A stretch of DNA of 33,666 nt, taken from the NCBI GenBank assembly GCA_030428615.1, contig JAUIDN010000026.1, positions 1-33,666 of the forward strand. Direction: 5' to 3'. The stretch is from Alphaproteobacteria bacterium. GTDB lineage: Bacteria; Pseudomonadota; Alphaproteobacteria; Sphingomonadales; Emcibacteraceae. The translations under genes and the position numbers were made by a program. Position 1 is the stretch's first letter, and each line of letters begins with the position of its first letter. Positions 25,535 through 33,554 of the stretch are shown piece by piece. A model generated the notes under the pieces. The model ran no database searches, was not told the origin of the DNA, and was given only the letters and a program-made list of their open reading frames with translations.

Positions 25535-26392
25535 ATGACAAATTATATCAGCGCAAAAGGCCTTAGCAAATCATATGGCGATTTTCTTGCCCTTGATGAT
25601 GTGAACGTCACTATCAATAAAGGTCAGATTGTTGGATTAATCGGCGCCAATGGCGCAGGCAAAACAACAATGATAAACGCTATTCTGGGACTTAGTTCTT
25701 TTGACGGCGAGTTAAGTGTTATGGGGTTTGATCCGTACACTCAACGCAATGAGCTCATGAAAGAGGTATGCTTTATTTCCGATGTCGCGACATTGCCAAA
25801 ATGGATTAAAGTGTCGGAAGTTATTCAATTTGTTGAAGGCGTACATCCAAAATTCAGCCGCGAAAAGGCACTGAACCTTCTTGCTGAAACAACCATACCG
25901 ATGAACAAAAAGGTCGGCAAACTTTCCAAGGGGATGGTTGTGCAACTTCATTTGGCCCTTATAATGGCAATTGATGCAAAAATCCTTGTACTTGATGAAC
26001 CTACATTGGGTCTTGATATCATGTACCGCAAAAGATTTTACGAGCAGCTTCTCGAAGATTATTTTGATGAAGAAAAAACCATAATTATCACCACTCACCA
26101 AGTCGATGAAATTGAAAATATCCTTACCGATGTGATTTTCATTCGTGACGGCCGTATCATGTATGATGCGAGTATGGAAGAAACGATGGGGGTATGGAAA
26201 ATTCTTGATCCCACGCCTGCTAAAGTGGATGAAGCACGTGCCCTTTCCCCATACCGGGAGATGAAATCACTTGGACGGATCAGTTTCATCTTTAAGGACA
26301 AAGATCACAAAACCTTAAGTGTCTATGGCGACGTAAGACGTCTGTCACTTTCCGATCTTTTTGTCACACTTATGACCGGAGAAAAATCATGA
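25535..26392 (+). CDS. ABC transporter ATP-binding protein
   Basis: A 285-residue ATPase with Walker A GANGAGKTT (~38-46), Q-loop region, a degenerate signature LSKGM in place of LSGGQ, Walker B KILVLDEPTLGLD and H-loop THQVDE. The LSKGM form is common in ABC-2 exporters regulated by YtrA-type GntR proteins. The C-terminal ~60 residues (from about 225) form a small accessory domain. AGAGGACATT precedes the ATG. The stop overlaps the ATG of the next small gene by four bases, so they are translationally coupled. The partner permease is encoded at 26624-27547. The cargo may be an antimicrobial, a lipid or a cell-wall-active compound; not visible. Confidence 0.94.
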   Translation: MTNYISAKGLSKSYGDFLALDDVNVTINKGQIVGLIGANGAGKTTMINAILGLSSFDGELSVMGFDPYTQRNELMKEVCFISDVATLPKWIKVSEVIQFVEGVHPKFSREKALNLLAETTIPMNKKVGKLSKGMVVQLHLALIMAIDAKILVLDEPTLGLDIMYRKRFYEQLLEDYFDEEKTIIITTHQVDEIENILTDVIFIRDGRIMYDASMEETMGVWKILDPTPAKVDEARALSPYREMKSLGRISFIFKDKDHKTLSVYGDVRRLSLSDLFVTLMTGEKS

Positions 26393-26592
26393 AGAACAAT
26401 CAATTACAAAAACACAGAAAAATCCATACCCTTATAAACGTTGGTCTGATTTGTTTCCTGATAATGGTCGCAACAATTGGTATGCGCGGTCTAACGGCTT
26501 CAAGTTACGGCGACGAATTAACCGGACAGGGCACGGGAATTATCAACGATAAAATAATGGTTTGCGCCATTGGTCAGTGCTTATTCGTTTAG
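26389..26592 (+). CDS. Small single-pass membrane protein between ABC ATPase and permease
   Basis: 67 residues with a basic N-terminus (MKNNQLQKHRKIHTLI), one hydrophobic helix (~14-30) and a tail with two cysteines (MVCAIGQCLFV at the end). GGAGAAAAATC directly precedes the ATG and the start overlaps the ATPase stop by four bases, so a real gene is likely. The hydrophobic helix could also be an uncleaved or cleaved export signal. No family recognised. A role as a third transporter component or a secreted small peptide is inference. Confidence 0.65.
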   Translation: MKNNQLQKHRKIHTLINVGLICFLIMVATIGMRGLTASSYGDELTGQGTGIINDKIMVCAIGQCLFV

Positions 26593-26623
26593 CACATAAC
26601 AGAAAAATAATACGGAGAATAAA

Positions 26624-27547
26624 ATGTTAAATTCATTAACAAAAATAAACGGATATAACCCGATCAAAGCGCTTTTTCTAAAAGAATTCTGGGAACATCG
26701 CCGAGCCATTCTGGTGACGCCAATGGTGGTTACAGGTTTAGTTATGTTCTTTTCAATTGTCGCAATGATAAATGGTACCGGCATGACAATCGACGGGGCT
26801 TCAATGGCCGAACATCTGGCAGAGGCCGAGGACTTCCCATTGGAATCATCTGATATCATAACTATGCTTATTATCGTTCCATCCATGATCCTGTTTCTTG
26901 TGGTCAGTTTCAGCATGATTTTTACGGCACTTTCCGTTCTGTATGACGAACGTAAAGATAAAAGCATCCTTTTCTGGAAATCGATGCCCGTTTCAGACGC
27001 TCAGGAAGTGTTGATAAAACTCGCCACAATAACTATTGTCACTCCATTAATCGCTATCGCATTCGCTCTTATTGTCCAAATATTCTCAACGCTTATGCTA
27101 GGTATATTCGTCGCAATAAATTCGGATATCAGCGCATGGAATCTTGTCTTTACCAACATTAATGTTGGTGGTCTATTGATGGCGGATATTATCCCCTTAT
27201 TCGTAAATATATTGTGGGCGATGCCGATAATTGCATGGTTTATGCTTGTATCAAGTTTTTCAAGACGTTCGCCATTCCTCCTTGCATTCATCGCGCCCGC
27301 GTTGGTTGCTGTTTTTGAAGTTGTCTTTTTCAGAAGTACACTTTTCTTGCAACTGATCGGCTCACGTTTCACACATGTTGATAAATATGGATATCGTTTT
27401 GAAGACGGTGATGGTGTAAACTTGGTCGAAGGATCACTGGGCTATCTTGAAAGTCTCGCAGAACCCTCATTCTGGGCTGGCATCGTAGTCGCAGCGGCAA
27501 TGATTTACGGATGCATTCAGATCAGAAAACGAAACAGCCTTTCTTAA
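26624..27547 (+). CDS. ABC-2 type transporter permease
   Basis: 307 residues with about six membrane helices: near 32-50 (ILVTPMVVTGLVMFFSIVAM), 84-108, 130-160, 175-200, 210-235 and 285-300. A soluble stretch at 55-80 lies between helices 1 and 2 and a large loop before the last helix (FTHVDKYGYRFEDGDGVNLV). The N-terminal FLKEFWEHRR motif and LYDERKDKSILFWKSMPVSD are typical of ABC-2 permeases linked to YtrA/GntR operons. ACGGAGAATAAA precedes the ATG. A strong terminator follows 50 bases after the stop, so this is the end of the operon. Confidence 0.92.
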   Translation: MLNSLTKINGYNPIKALFLKEFWEHRRAILVTPMVVTGLVMFFSIVAMINGTGMTIDGASMAEHLAEAEDFPLESSDIITMLIIVPSMILFLVVSFSMIFTALSVLYDERKDKSILFWKSMPVSDAQEVLIKLATITIVTPLIAIAFALIVQIFSTLMLGIFVAINSDISAWNLVFTNINVGGLLMADIIPLFVNILWAMPIIAWFMLVSSFSRRSPFLLAFIAPALVAVFEVVFFRSTLFLQLIGSRFTHVDKYGYRFEDGDGVNLVEGSLGYLESLAEPSFWAGIVVAAAMIYGCIQIRKRNSLS

Positions 27548-27597
27548 CTTTTTAACTTAGGATGGAAAATTATTTTCATCCGATATCTTCCCTCTTG

Positions 27598-27625
27598 CCC
27601 CGGCTATATGCCGGGGTATTTTTTT
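27598..27625 (+). terminator. Rho-independent terminator of the GntR/ABC operon
   Basis: CCCCGGC (27598-27604) and GCCGGGG (27610-27616) pair around TATAT and are followed by TATTTTTTT. The TauE/SafE stop codon of the opposite strand lies inside the T-tract. A second, AT-rich hairpin (GGATG...CATCC, 27561-27582) lies just before it. Confidence 0.88.
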
Positions 27626-28445
27626 AAAAAAGGTATCGGTAAATCATCTGACTTGAAACAACCAACAAAAATAATCCAAAAGCGAGATTGAGTTGCCGTT
27701 GTTTAAGCTGGTGCGCTATTTTCGCGCCCAAGGGCGCGGCTAAATATGAAATTGGTGCAATCAACAATAGCCCGATCATGCTAACATAACCAATGTTGCC
27801 TGGCGGCAGACCCTCTTCCCCCAAACCAGTAACAATATAACTGATGGTTCCAGGTATACTGATTAATACACCAAAAAAGGACGCTGTCCCAACCGCACGA
27901 TGGATCGGCATACCAAATAACGTCATGTAGCTTACCCCCATAACACCCCCACCAATACCCATCATGCTTGACAAACATCCGATTGAAATCGGCATAAGTT
28001 GCACCGCCGGATGATCAGGGAAACGGTCACGCACTTTTTTTGAATCGCCTAATATCAACATTTTCAATGCCACCAATAAAGCAAGCAGAGCAAAAATTAT
28101 GACAAGCGCCTTTCCGTTCAGTTCCGATGCCGCCCAACTGCCAAAAGCGGCAGCAAGCAACATTGAAACTGACCATTTTTTTATTAATTCCTTATCGACC
28201 GTACCCCGGTTATTATGCGCCCTTGCCGAAGAAAAAGATGTCAGAATTATAATCGCTAATGACGTTGCAATAGCAACATGCATTCGAACCGTTTCATCAA
28301 CACCAAATAAGCTTAAGGAAAATTCCAGAATAGGCACAATAACGATGCCGCCGCCAATACCCAGTAGTCCCGCCATTACACCACTTATCAGACCGGTCAC
28401 AAGCATGATCGGGATTATTGGCAATATATCTGCAAACCCACTCAT
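27624..28445 (-). CDS. TauE/SafE-family sulfite/organosulfonate exporter
   Basis: A 273-residue membrane protein with about eight helices. The duplicated TauE/SafE motif is seen as GVMAGLLGIGGGIVIVPIL near residue 22 and SSMMGIGGGVMGVSYMTLFG near residue 160. Family members move sulfite, sulfoacetate, sulfonates or related anions. The ATG overlaps the stop of sufE by four bases, and TusA-like and SufE sulfur carriers are encoded just upstream. That supports a sulfur-linked cargo such as sulfite or thiosulfate (inference). Confidence 0.92.
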   Translation of the reverse strand: MSGFADILPIIPIMLVTGLISGVMAGLLGIGGGIVIVPILEFSLSLFGVDETVRMHVAIATSLAIIILTSFSSARAHNNRGTVDKELIKKWSVSMLLAAAFGSWAASELNGKALVIIFALLALLVALKMLILGDSKKVRDRFPDHPAVQLMPISIGCLSSMMGIGGGVMGVSYMTLFGMPIHRAVGTASFFGVLISIPGTISYIVTGLGEEGLPPGNIGYVSMIGLLLIAPISYLAAPLGAKIAHQLKQRQLNLAFGLFLLVVSSQMIYRYLF

Positions 28446-28843
28446 AGAAAACTTGTTCCAATTGCCTTGATGCGTTCTACCATAGCGAATAATCCGTTGG
28501 TTCGCATCGGCGATAAATGCTGGGATAAACCAAGTTCTTCCAATATGGCTTTGGCATCGGTTTTTACAATCTCGGAAGGTGTTTTTCCTGAAAATATCAT
28601 GAGTATTATAGCGACGAGCCCCTTGACGATATGCGCATCGCTATCGCCTTTGAATATAATTTTGTCCCCGTCACGTTCATACACAAGCCAAACTTTACTT
28701 GTGCAACCATGTACACGGTTTTCTTCTGTTTGGTCGCCAGGATCAAATTCGGGAAGCCGTCGGCCAAGATCAATTATATAACGGTAGCGATCCTCCCATT
28801 CATCCATAAATTCAAAAGTTTCTTTTACTTCTTCAATATTCAT
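28442..28843 (-). CDS. sufE: SufE-family sulfur acceptor protein
   Basis: A 133-residue SufE. It accepts persulfide sulfur from a SufS-type cysteine desulfurase and passes it on for Fe-S cluster assembly. The acceptor Cys 47 lies in NRVHGCTSKVWL, followed by KIIFKGDSDAHIVKGLVAII and a C-terminal LGLSQHLSPMRTNGLFAMVE, all standard. No sufS or other suf gene is adjacent. The gene instead lies between tusA-like and tauE-like genes, with a 4-base overlap with the latter. Confidence 0.95.
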   Translation of the reverse strand: MNIEEVKETFEFMDEWEDRYRYIIDLGRRLPEFDPGDQTEENRVHGCTSKVWLVYERDGDKIIFKGDSDAHIVKGLVAIILMIFSGKTPSEIVKTDAKAILEELGLSQHLSPMRTNGLFAMVERIKAIGTSFL

Positions 28844-28875
28844 TCTTTATGCTTCATCCTGAAGTGCGGATCATA

Positions 28876-29097
28876 TCAGCACTTTCTTATTATGTATAAA
28901 ATATAATCTTCTTCTTCCGTTACATTTTCAACAAGATGCCCAGCCTCGCGGCAAAAGTTAGGAACGTCGATCAGTGTCATTGGATCAGTGGCCTTTAATC
29001 TGATTTTTTCGCCCGCCGCCAACCTTTCCATAGCCCGCCGAAGCCTCAAGACCGGAATTGGACATTTATGGCCACTGACGTCAAGGATATTTTCCAA
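28876..29097 (-). CDS. TusA/SirA-family sulfur carrier protein
   Basis: A 73-residue TusA-fold protein with the invariant CPIP motif at Cys 12 (DVSGHKCPIPVLRLRRAMER), then LKATDPMTLIDVPNFC. It carries persulfide sulfur for tRNA thiolation, molybdopterin or sulfur oxidation pathways. The C-terminus ends in Cys (YIIRKC). The gene begins with TTG at 29097; the only nearby upstream ATG (29102) is out of frame, and the N-terminus aligns well with family members from this TTG. It lies 32 bases before sufE, making tusA-like > sufE > tauE-like one operon. Confidence 0.9.
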   Translation of the reverse strand: MENILDVSGHKCPIPVLRLRRAMERLAAGEKIRLKATDPMTLIDVPNFCREAGHLVENVTEEEDYILYIIRKC

Positions 29098-29410
29098 TTC
29101 ATTTAGAATGATAATTTTCCAATGTCAAAAATCTGATTACAGTGATTTAGCAATTAGTTCAGGATCAGGCAAAGCATAAAAGGTCAAATCACAAAATATT
29201 ATTTATTTACCGAAGGTCCGCCTGAAGGGCAATTACATAAAAATCTTCCTCTTTTCAATTATCCGGTTGCTATGATCAGATTAACAAGATTGCCATTTAA
29301 TATTTTGTTACCTAAACCCACCAAAAACCCCCTCATGTCATTATAAATTAACGTAAAATTAAGTTTGCTTAACTAATGTATTGGGTGGTCTAATATATAT
29401 ATGGGACATT
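29098..29410. other. Divergent intergenic region, 313 bases
   Basis: The stretch is non-coding and A/T-rich, between the divergent tusA-like operon and the GGDEF-EAL gene. It should hold both promoters. A short inverted repeat TTAAG-tttg-CTTAA lies near 29359-29372, about 40 bases ahead of the GGDEF-EAL start. I see no RNA gene or convincing small ORF. Confidence 0.5.
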
Positions 29411-31618
29411 ATGAACCAACTGGGTAAAAGAGTAACAGTGTATAGTCAGAATAAAACCGACAATTTATTTGACATACAGTCTGTGATAAACAGCATGCCA
29501 ATCGGCGTAGCTCTGTTTGACGAGGAATTAAAGCTCATCAAATGGAATGACGCGTTTATTGGGCAACTCAACATTAGAGATATTGATGTATTGCAGCACT
29601 CATTGATTGCTGAACTTCTTGATTTACCAATAAAAAACAATGAGTTAAGACAAGAAAACAAAAAAATAATTTCACTTATCTCTGAAATGTTTCACGAAAC
29701 CGCCAAAGAAAACTCCTTTAGTTGGGTCTACAAACTACATGTTACCGAAGACAGCTCAATTGAGCTAAAAGCGGAATTCTATCCGATGCAGGGTATTATC
29801 ATATCCGTTGGCAATACCGATGATGTTGAAAACCACCAGCTTATTGAGTTCCAGGCAGCCAAGGAATATCTGGAATCGCAAACCCAGGAAGCGATCTATA
29901 TGGCTGAAGACCTTGCCGTTGCAAAGGAAGAAGCTGCCAATTCGGCCCAGAGAATTCAAACAATTCTCGACGCGATGGAAGAAGGTCTGGTTACACTGAA
30001 CAACAATGGTCTTATTGTATCTGCAAACAATGCGATGTCCGTTATTTTCGGGTACCAACCATCTGAATTTATCGGAATGGACCTAACATCCCTGGTCAAT
30101 TCGCAATCGATAAAATCCATAGAAGATATCCGCCATTTACTTACCGAACAGGTGGACGGATTTAACGGTTATAAGGCAGACGAGACAGGAAAAAGAAAGG
30201 ACGGAACATCTGTCCCTCTTAAGATTGATATTCGCGAAGTGTTTTTGGAGCAGGAAAAGCATTATACCGTTCTGTTTCGAAATATTACCGAACAACATGA
30301 AGCCGAAAAACTAATCAGACATATGGCATGGCACGACAGTTTAACGGGGCTTGCCAATAGAAATTTATTATCTGAACGGCTAAATGAAGCCTTAAAAATG
30401 GCGCGCCGTTTGGGAAAAAAAGTCGCCGTTATGATTCTCGATCTGGATAAATTTAAACCCGTTAATGACCTTTATGGCCATACAACCGGCGATAAGCTTC
30501 TTAAGGTCGTTGCCGAACGACTTCTTAAATGCGCACGCGAAGTGGATACCGTCGCGCGACTTGGCGGTGATGAATTTGCAATCATCTTCACTAACATTGA
30601 AGACGATACAAATATTATCGTTATCGCGGACAGAATAATCAACAGCATACAGCTCCCTATCGAAATTGATGGAAATATCATTCAAATTGGGACAAGCATT
30701 GGTATAAGCTTTTTCCCTGATGACGCCGACACACCCGTGGAGCTTATAAGAATGGCTGACGTTGCCCTGTATCAGGCGAAAGACGATGGGCGACGTTTAT
30801 ACCGCTTGTACGATCAGCAGATGGACGCTGATAACAAAGCCCAAAAACAGCTTGAAATTGATCTGAATAAGGCGCTTGAGAATAATGAGCTCCTTCTTCA
30901 TTATCAGCCGCAATTCGACGCGCATACAAATAAGATGGTCGGCGCTGAAGCCCTCATTCGCTGGGAACATCCCGAAAAAGGAATGATCCCACCTTACCAG
31001 TTTATCCCGGTAGCTGAATTGTGCGGCCTTATGATACCGATTGGCCAATGGGTGTTAAACACGGCCTGTAAAGCAGCAAAAAGCTGGCAAGACCCGAGAC
31101 ATCCCGGAATTCGTATTAGCGTCAACATATCAGCGCGACAATTCCATGCGGAAAATTTCGTTGAAACCATTGAACGGGCCATAGAAATATCAAATTTAAA
31201 TCCAAACCTGCTTGAGCTTGAAATTACCGAGGGTATGGTGATCAAAAATACCGATAATGTGGTCAAAAAACTGGAAGAACTAAAAGCACTTGGTGTTCTT
31301 CTGTCGATTGACGATTTTGGTACCGGATATTCTTCCTTAGCCTATCTTAAAAAATTTCCTGTAGACCAGTTAAAAATTGATCAATCTTTTATTCGTAATA
31401 TTCATGAAGATCATGATGATGCTGCGATCACCGACGCGGTAATACGGCTTGGACACAGCCTTGGATTGAGTGTCGTTGGCGAGGGTGTTGAAACGGAAGA
31501 ACATGTCAAAATACTAAAAGAAAAAGGCTGCGACATTTTTCAGGGCTATCATTTCTGCCGACCCATTAATTATGATGATTTTGTCGAATTTATGAAAAAA
31601 TCGGGTGTTAAGTCCTAA
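29411..31618 (+). CDS. PAS-PAS-GGDEF-EAL cyclic-di-GMP signalling protein
   Basis: 735 residues from the ATG at 29411; a TTG at 29381 could add ten. No membrane segment is seen, so it is cytosolic. PAS-like domain ~20-135 (SMPIGVALFDEELKLIKWND) is followed by a helical linker ~140-185. A second PAS is at ~181-300 (ILDAMEEGLVTLNNNGLIVS). The GGDEF domain is at ~305-470 with intact GGDEF (385-389) and an inhibitory site RxxD (R376-D379) five residues before it. The EAL domain is at ~485-735 with E513-A-L, VNISARQF, ELEITEG, DDFGTGYSSL, LKIDQSFI, GEGVET and QGYHF. Both catalytic centres look complete, so it may be bifunctional, with the PAS domains setting the balance. Its stop overlaps the convergent gene by four bases. 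Confidence 0.94.
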   Translation: MNQLGKRVTVYSQNKTDNLFDIQSVINSMPIGVALFDEELKLIKWNDAFIGQLNIRDIDVLQHSLIAELLDLPIKNNELRQENKKIISLISEMFHETAKENSFSWVYKLHVTEDSSIELKAEFYPMQGIIISVGNTDDVENHQLIEFQAAKEYLESQTQEAIYMAEDLAVAKEEAANSAQRIQTILDAMEEGLVTLNNNGLIVSANNAMSVIFGYQPSEFIGMDLTSLVNSQSIKSIEDIRHLLTEQVDGFNGYKADETGKRKDGTSVPLKIDIREVFLEQEKHYTVLFRNITEQHEAEKLIRHMAWHDSLTGLANRNLLSERLNEALKMARRLGKKVAVMILDLDKFKPVNDLYGHTTGDKLLKVVAERLLKCAREVDTVARLGGDEFAIIFTNIEDDTNIIVIADRIINSIQLPIEIDGNIIQIGTSIGISFFPDDADTPVELIRMADVALYQAKDDGRRLYRLYDQQMDADNKAQKQLEIDLNKALENNELLLHYQPQFDAHTNKMVGAEALIRWEHPEKGMIPPYQFIPVAELCGLMIPIGQWVLNTACKAAKSWQDPRHPGIRISVNISARQFHAENFVETIERAIEISNLNPNLLELEITEGMVIKNTDNVVKKLEELKALGVLLSIDDFGTGYSSLAYLKKFPVDQLKIDQSFIRNIHEDHDDAAITDAVIRLGHSLGLSVVGEGVETEEHVKILKEKGCDIFQGYHFCRPINYDDFVEFMKKSGVKS

Positions 31619-32211
31619 TCATTATCCTCATTTTCCCCATCTTCGGGAAACAGATTTTGATTTAGGTTCTTTACATATACCCATTCATAGAGAAGTTCCC
31701 AATCCCCTTTAATGTCACCATCCACTTGCCTGCGTTGATGGACATTTAAAAGTGTTCCGTCCTCCTGACGTTGCCAGGTGAGCATGTATTCAAAGCCTCC
31801 GACATTTTCTTCGCTTCGAAGCACAAATTTTTCATTTTCAGGGCCGCCTTTCAGCACCTGTACACCCGCCTGATTATCAACCCAAAACTGAATCCATTTA
31901 CTGCCGTCAAATGCGGTAAGGCTTTTACCGTTCATACGAAAAGGTACATATTCCGAGGAAAAATGATCATCAAGCGATATCCAGCTTTGTTGAATGGCGC
32001 ATCCCCGCAATGTGCGTCCTATCCGATCATACCCGGCAAGCTTTCCTGTTGATTTGTGGTATACCTGCCAGTCACCAACTGTGAAATCAAATTCACGGTA
32101 AAATGGGACAGCGCAGGGGACAACAAGGTTCCCAATATCCTGGGCATGAGAAACCTGAATAAACGCCGGAGCAGTTGTCAGCATTAATAACAGGATGAAT
32201 AATTTCTTCAT
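31615..32211 (-). CDS. Exported protein, DUF1579-like
   Basis: 198 residues from the ATG at 32211, chosen because GGAAAGA lies seven bases before it and a signal peptide begins there (MKKLFILLLMLTTAPAFIQV, then SHAQ). Upstream in-frame starts would add 42 unlikely residues. The mature part has FDFTVGDWQVYHKSTGKLAG, GRTLRGCAIQQSW, FDGSKWIQFWVDNQAGV and VHQRRQVDGDIKGDWELLYE. This pattern is known from small secreted beta-rich proteins annotated DUF1579 or hypothetical. Two Cys (in VVPCAVPF and RGCAIQ) may form a disulfide. The tail is acidic. Function unknown. Confidence 0.82.
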   Translation of the reverse strand: MKKLFILLLMLTTAPAFIQVSHAQDIGNLVVPCAVPFYREFDFTVGDWQVYHKSTGKLAGYDRIGRTLRGCAIQQSWISLDDHFSSEYVPFRMNGKSLTAFDGSKWIQFWVDNQAGVQVLKGGPENEKFVLRSEENVGGFEYMLTWQRQEDGTLLNVHQRRQVDGDIKGDWELLYEWVYVKNLNQNLFPEDGENEDND

Positions 32212-32336
32212 TTTTGTTCTTTCCTTACAAAACCCAAGACCACTAGAATAGTAAGACAGATTAAAATATACTTGTCCTTTTGTAATCTGTCTTAACTTAA
32301 ATTTATAAAAACACCAAATAATTGATCGAATAGCCA

Positions 32337-33497
32337 ATGTCAGATCCGTGGTTTATCCACCCAAAACCGGTAACAAGTGACGCTCACATAGCGATTATAG
32401 GTGGCGGTATTGCTGGCGTAACAACCGCAATCCATTTAATTGACCTTGGCTATAAAATTTCTTTGATTGAACAGAGTGATACAATTCTTTCGAACGCTTC
32501 CGGTAATCCTGCGGCCATTCTGGACCCGTATGTTAGCGCAAGTGATACTATTGAACGAATTTTTTATCTTAGCGCCTATAAATACGCACAAGATTTTTAT
32601 AATTCCTTAGGTAAAAATATATTTATCCAAACTGAACTTGTTAAAATACCGACAGTCGAATTGGAACAGAACCGATTTAAAAAGATTGCTGAAACTTACG
32701 AAAATAATATCGTTTTTCTAGATAATGGAAATCTCGTATTTCCTGAAAGCGGGTATATTCTACCATCTGCCTTGAGGAAATCAGTGAGCGATATGGAAAA
32801 TGTTCTTCTATGTCAAAATGTAAGTGAAATAATATTGACCCCAGACGAGCGCTGGGCATTAATTGATCAACAAGGCCGCACATTCTTAACAGCCGATGCT
32901 GTTATTTTTTGCAACGCTTACGAAACAGATAATTTTGATCAAACAAAACATATAAATCTTGAGAAAGTGTGGGGTCAGATTTCTTATCTTTCACCGGAAT
33001 ATGGTGCATCCCGTATATTGTGTTCAAAGGGTTATATAACTCCGCCGGTCAATACCGGCCAGGGGAAGGCAAATATTTGCGGCGCCACATTTGAAAAATG
33101 CGGCTCTCACATTCTCAGCGATGAAGCGCATCAGGAAAACCTGACAAAATCCCCTTATAACTTTCAAACACCTAACATAATAGGGGGACGACGTTCCATC
33201 AGGGCAATGTCCAATGATCACCTGCCTCTATGCGGACCCGCACCGGACCAGAATTCTTATATACGGGATTATCAAGACCTTCATCATGGAAAAAGGCATC
33301 GGCAATTCAGAGACGCGCAATATCATCAAAACTTATTCATAAATGTAGGACTGGGTTCAAGGGGTTTTTTGACTGCCCCTTTACTGGCAAAATATTTATC
33401 TGCCCTAATATCGGGTAAATCAATGCCATTTGACGAAAATATATGCAATGCCATTCATCCGGCCCGTTTTATCATTCGAAGTCTGTCAAAAAAATAG
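32337..33497 (+). CDS. FAD-dependent oxidoreductase, stand-alone MnmC C-terminal type
   Basis: A 386-residue DAO-fold flavoprotein. The Rossmann motif IAIIGGGIAGVTTAIHLIDL is at ~18-37, with the FAD ribose Glu at the end of ISLIEQ. SNASGNPAAILDPYVS, IIGGRRSIRAMSNDHLPLCG, LFINVGLGSRGFLTAPLLAK and IHPARF match the oxidoreductase half of MnmC. In MnmC this half converts cmnm5(s2)U34 to nm5(s2)U34 in tRNA, and the methyltransferase half then makes mnm5(s2)U. The N-terminal methyltransferase half is absent here, so it must be encoded elsewhere or not exist. The start has no clear ribosome binding site. A related glycine-oxidase-like role is an alternative. Confidence 0.82.
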   Translation: MSDPWFIHPKPVTSDAHIAIIGGGIAGVTTAIHLIDLGYKISLIEQSDTILSNASGNPAAILDPYVSASDTIERIFYLSAYKYAQDFYNSLGKNIFIQTELVKIPTVELEQNRFKKIAETYENNIVFLDNGNLVFPESGYILPSALRKSVSDMENVLLCQNVSEIILTPDERWALIDQQGRTFLTADAVIFCNAYETDNFDQTKHINLEKVWGQISYLSPEYGASRILCSKGYITPPVNTGQGKANICGATFEKCGSHILSDEAHQENLTKSPYNFQTPNIIGGRRSIRAMSNDHLPLCGPAPDQNSYIRDYQDLHHGKRHRQFRDAQYHQNLFINVGLGSRGFLTAPLLAKYLSALISGKSMPFDENICNAIHPARFIIRSLSKK

Positions 33498-33554
33498 ACT
33501 TTTTGGGCGCGACTTATTAACATTCGATAGAACATCAATTTGACAGAGGTACAC

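Noticed and set aside
29100-29128. TTGACA/TAAATG promoter-like pair (minus strand) ahead of the tusA-like gene
   Set aside because: The -10 would end only two bases before the TTG start codon, so transcription would begin inside the gene. A real promoter must lie further upstream.
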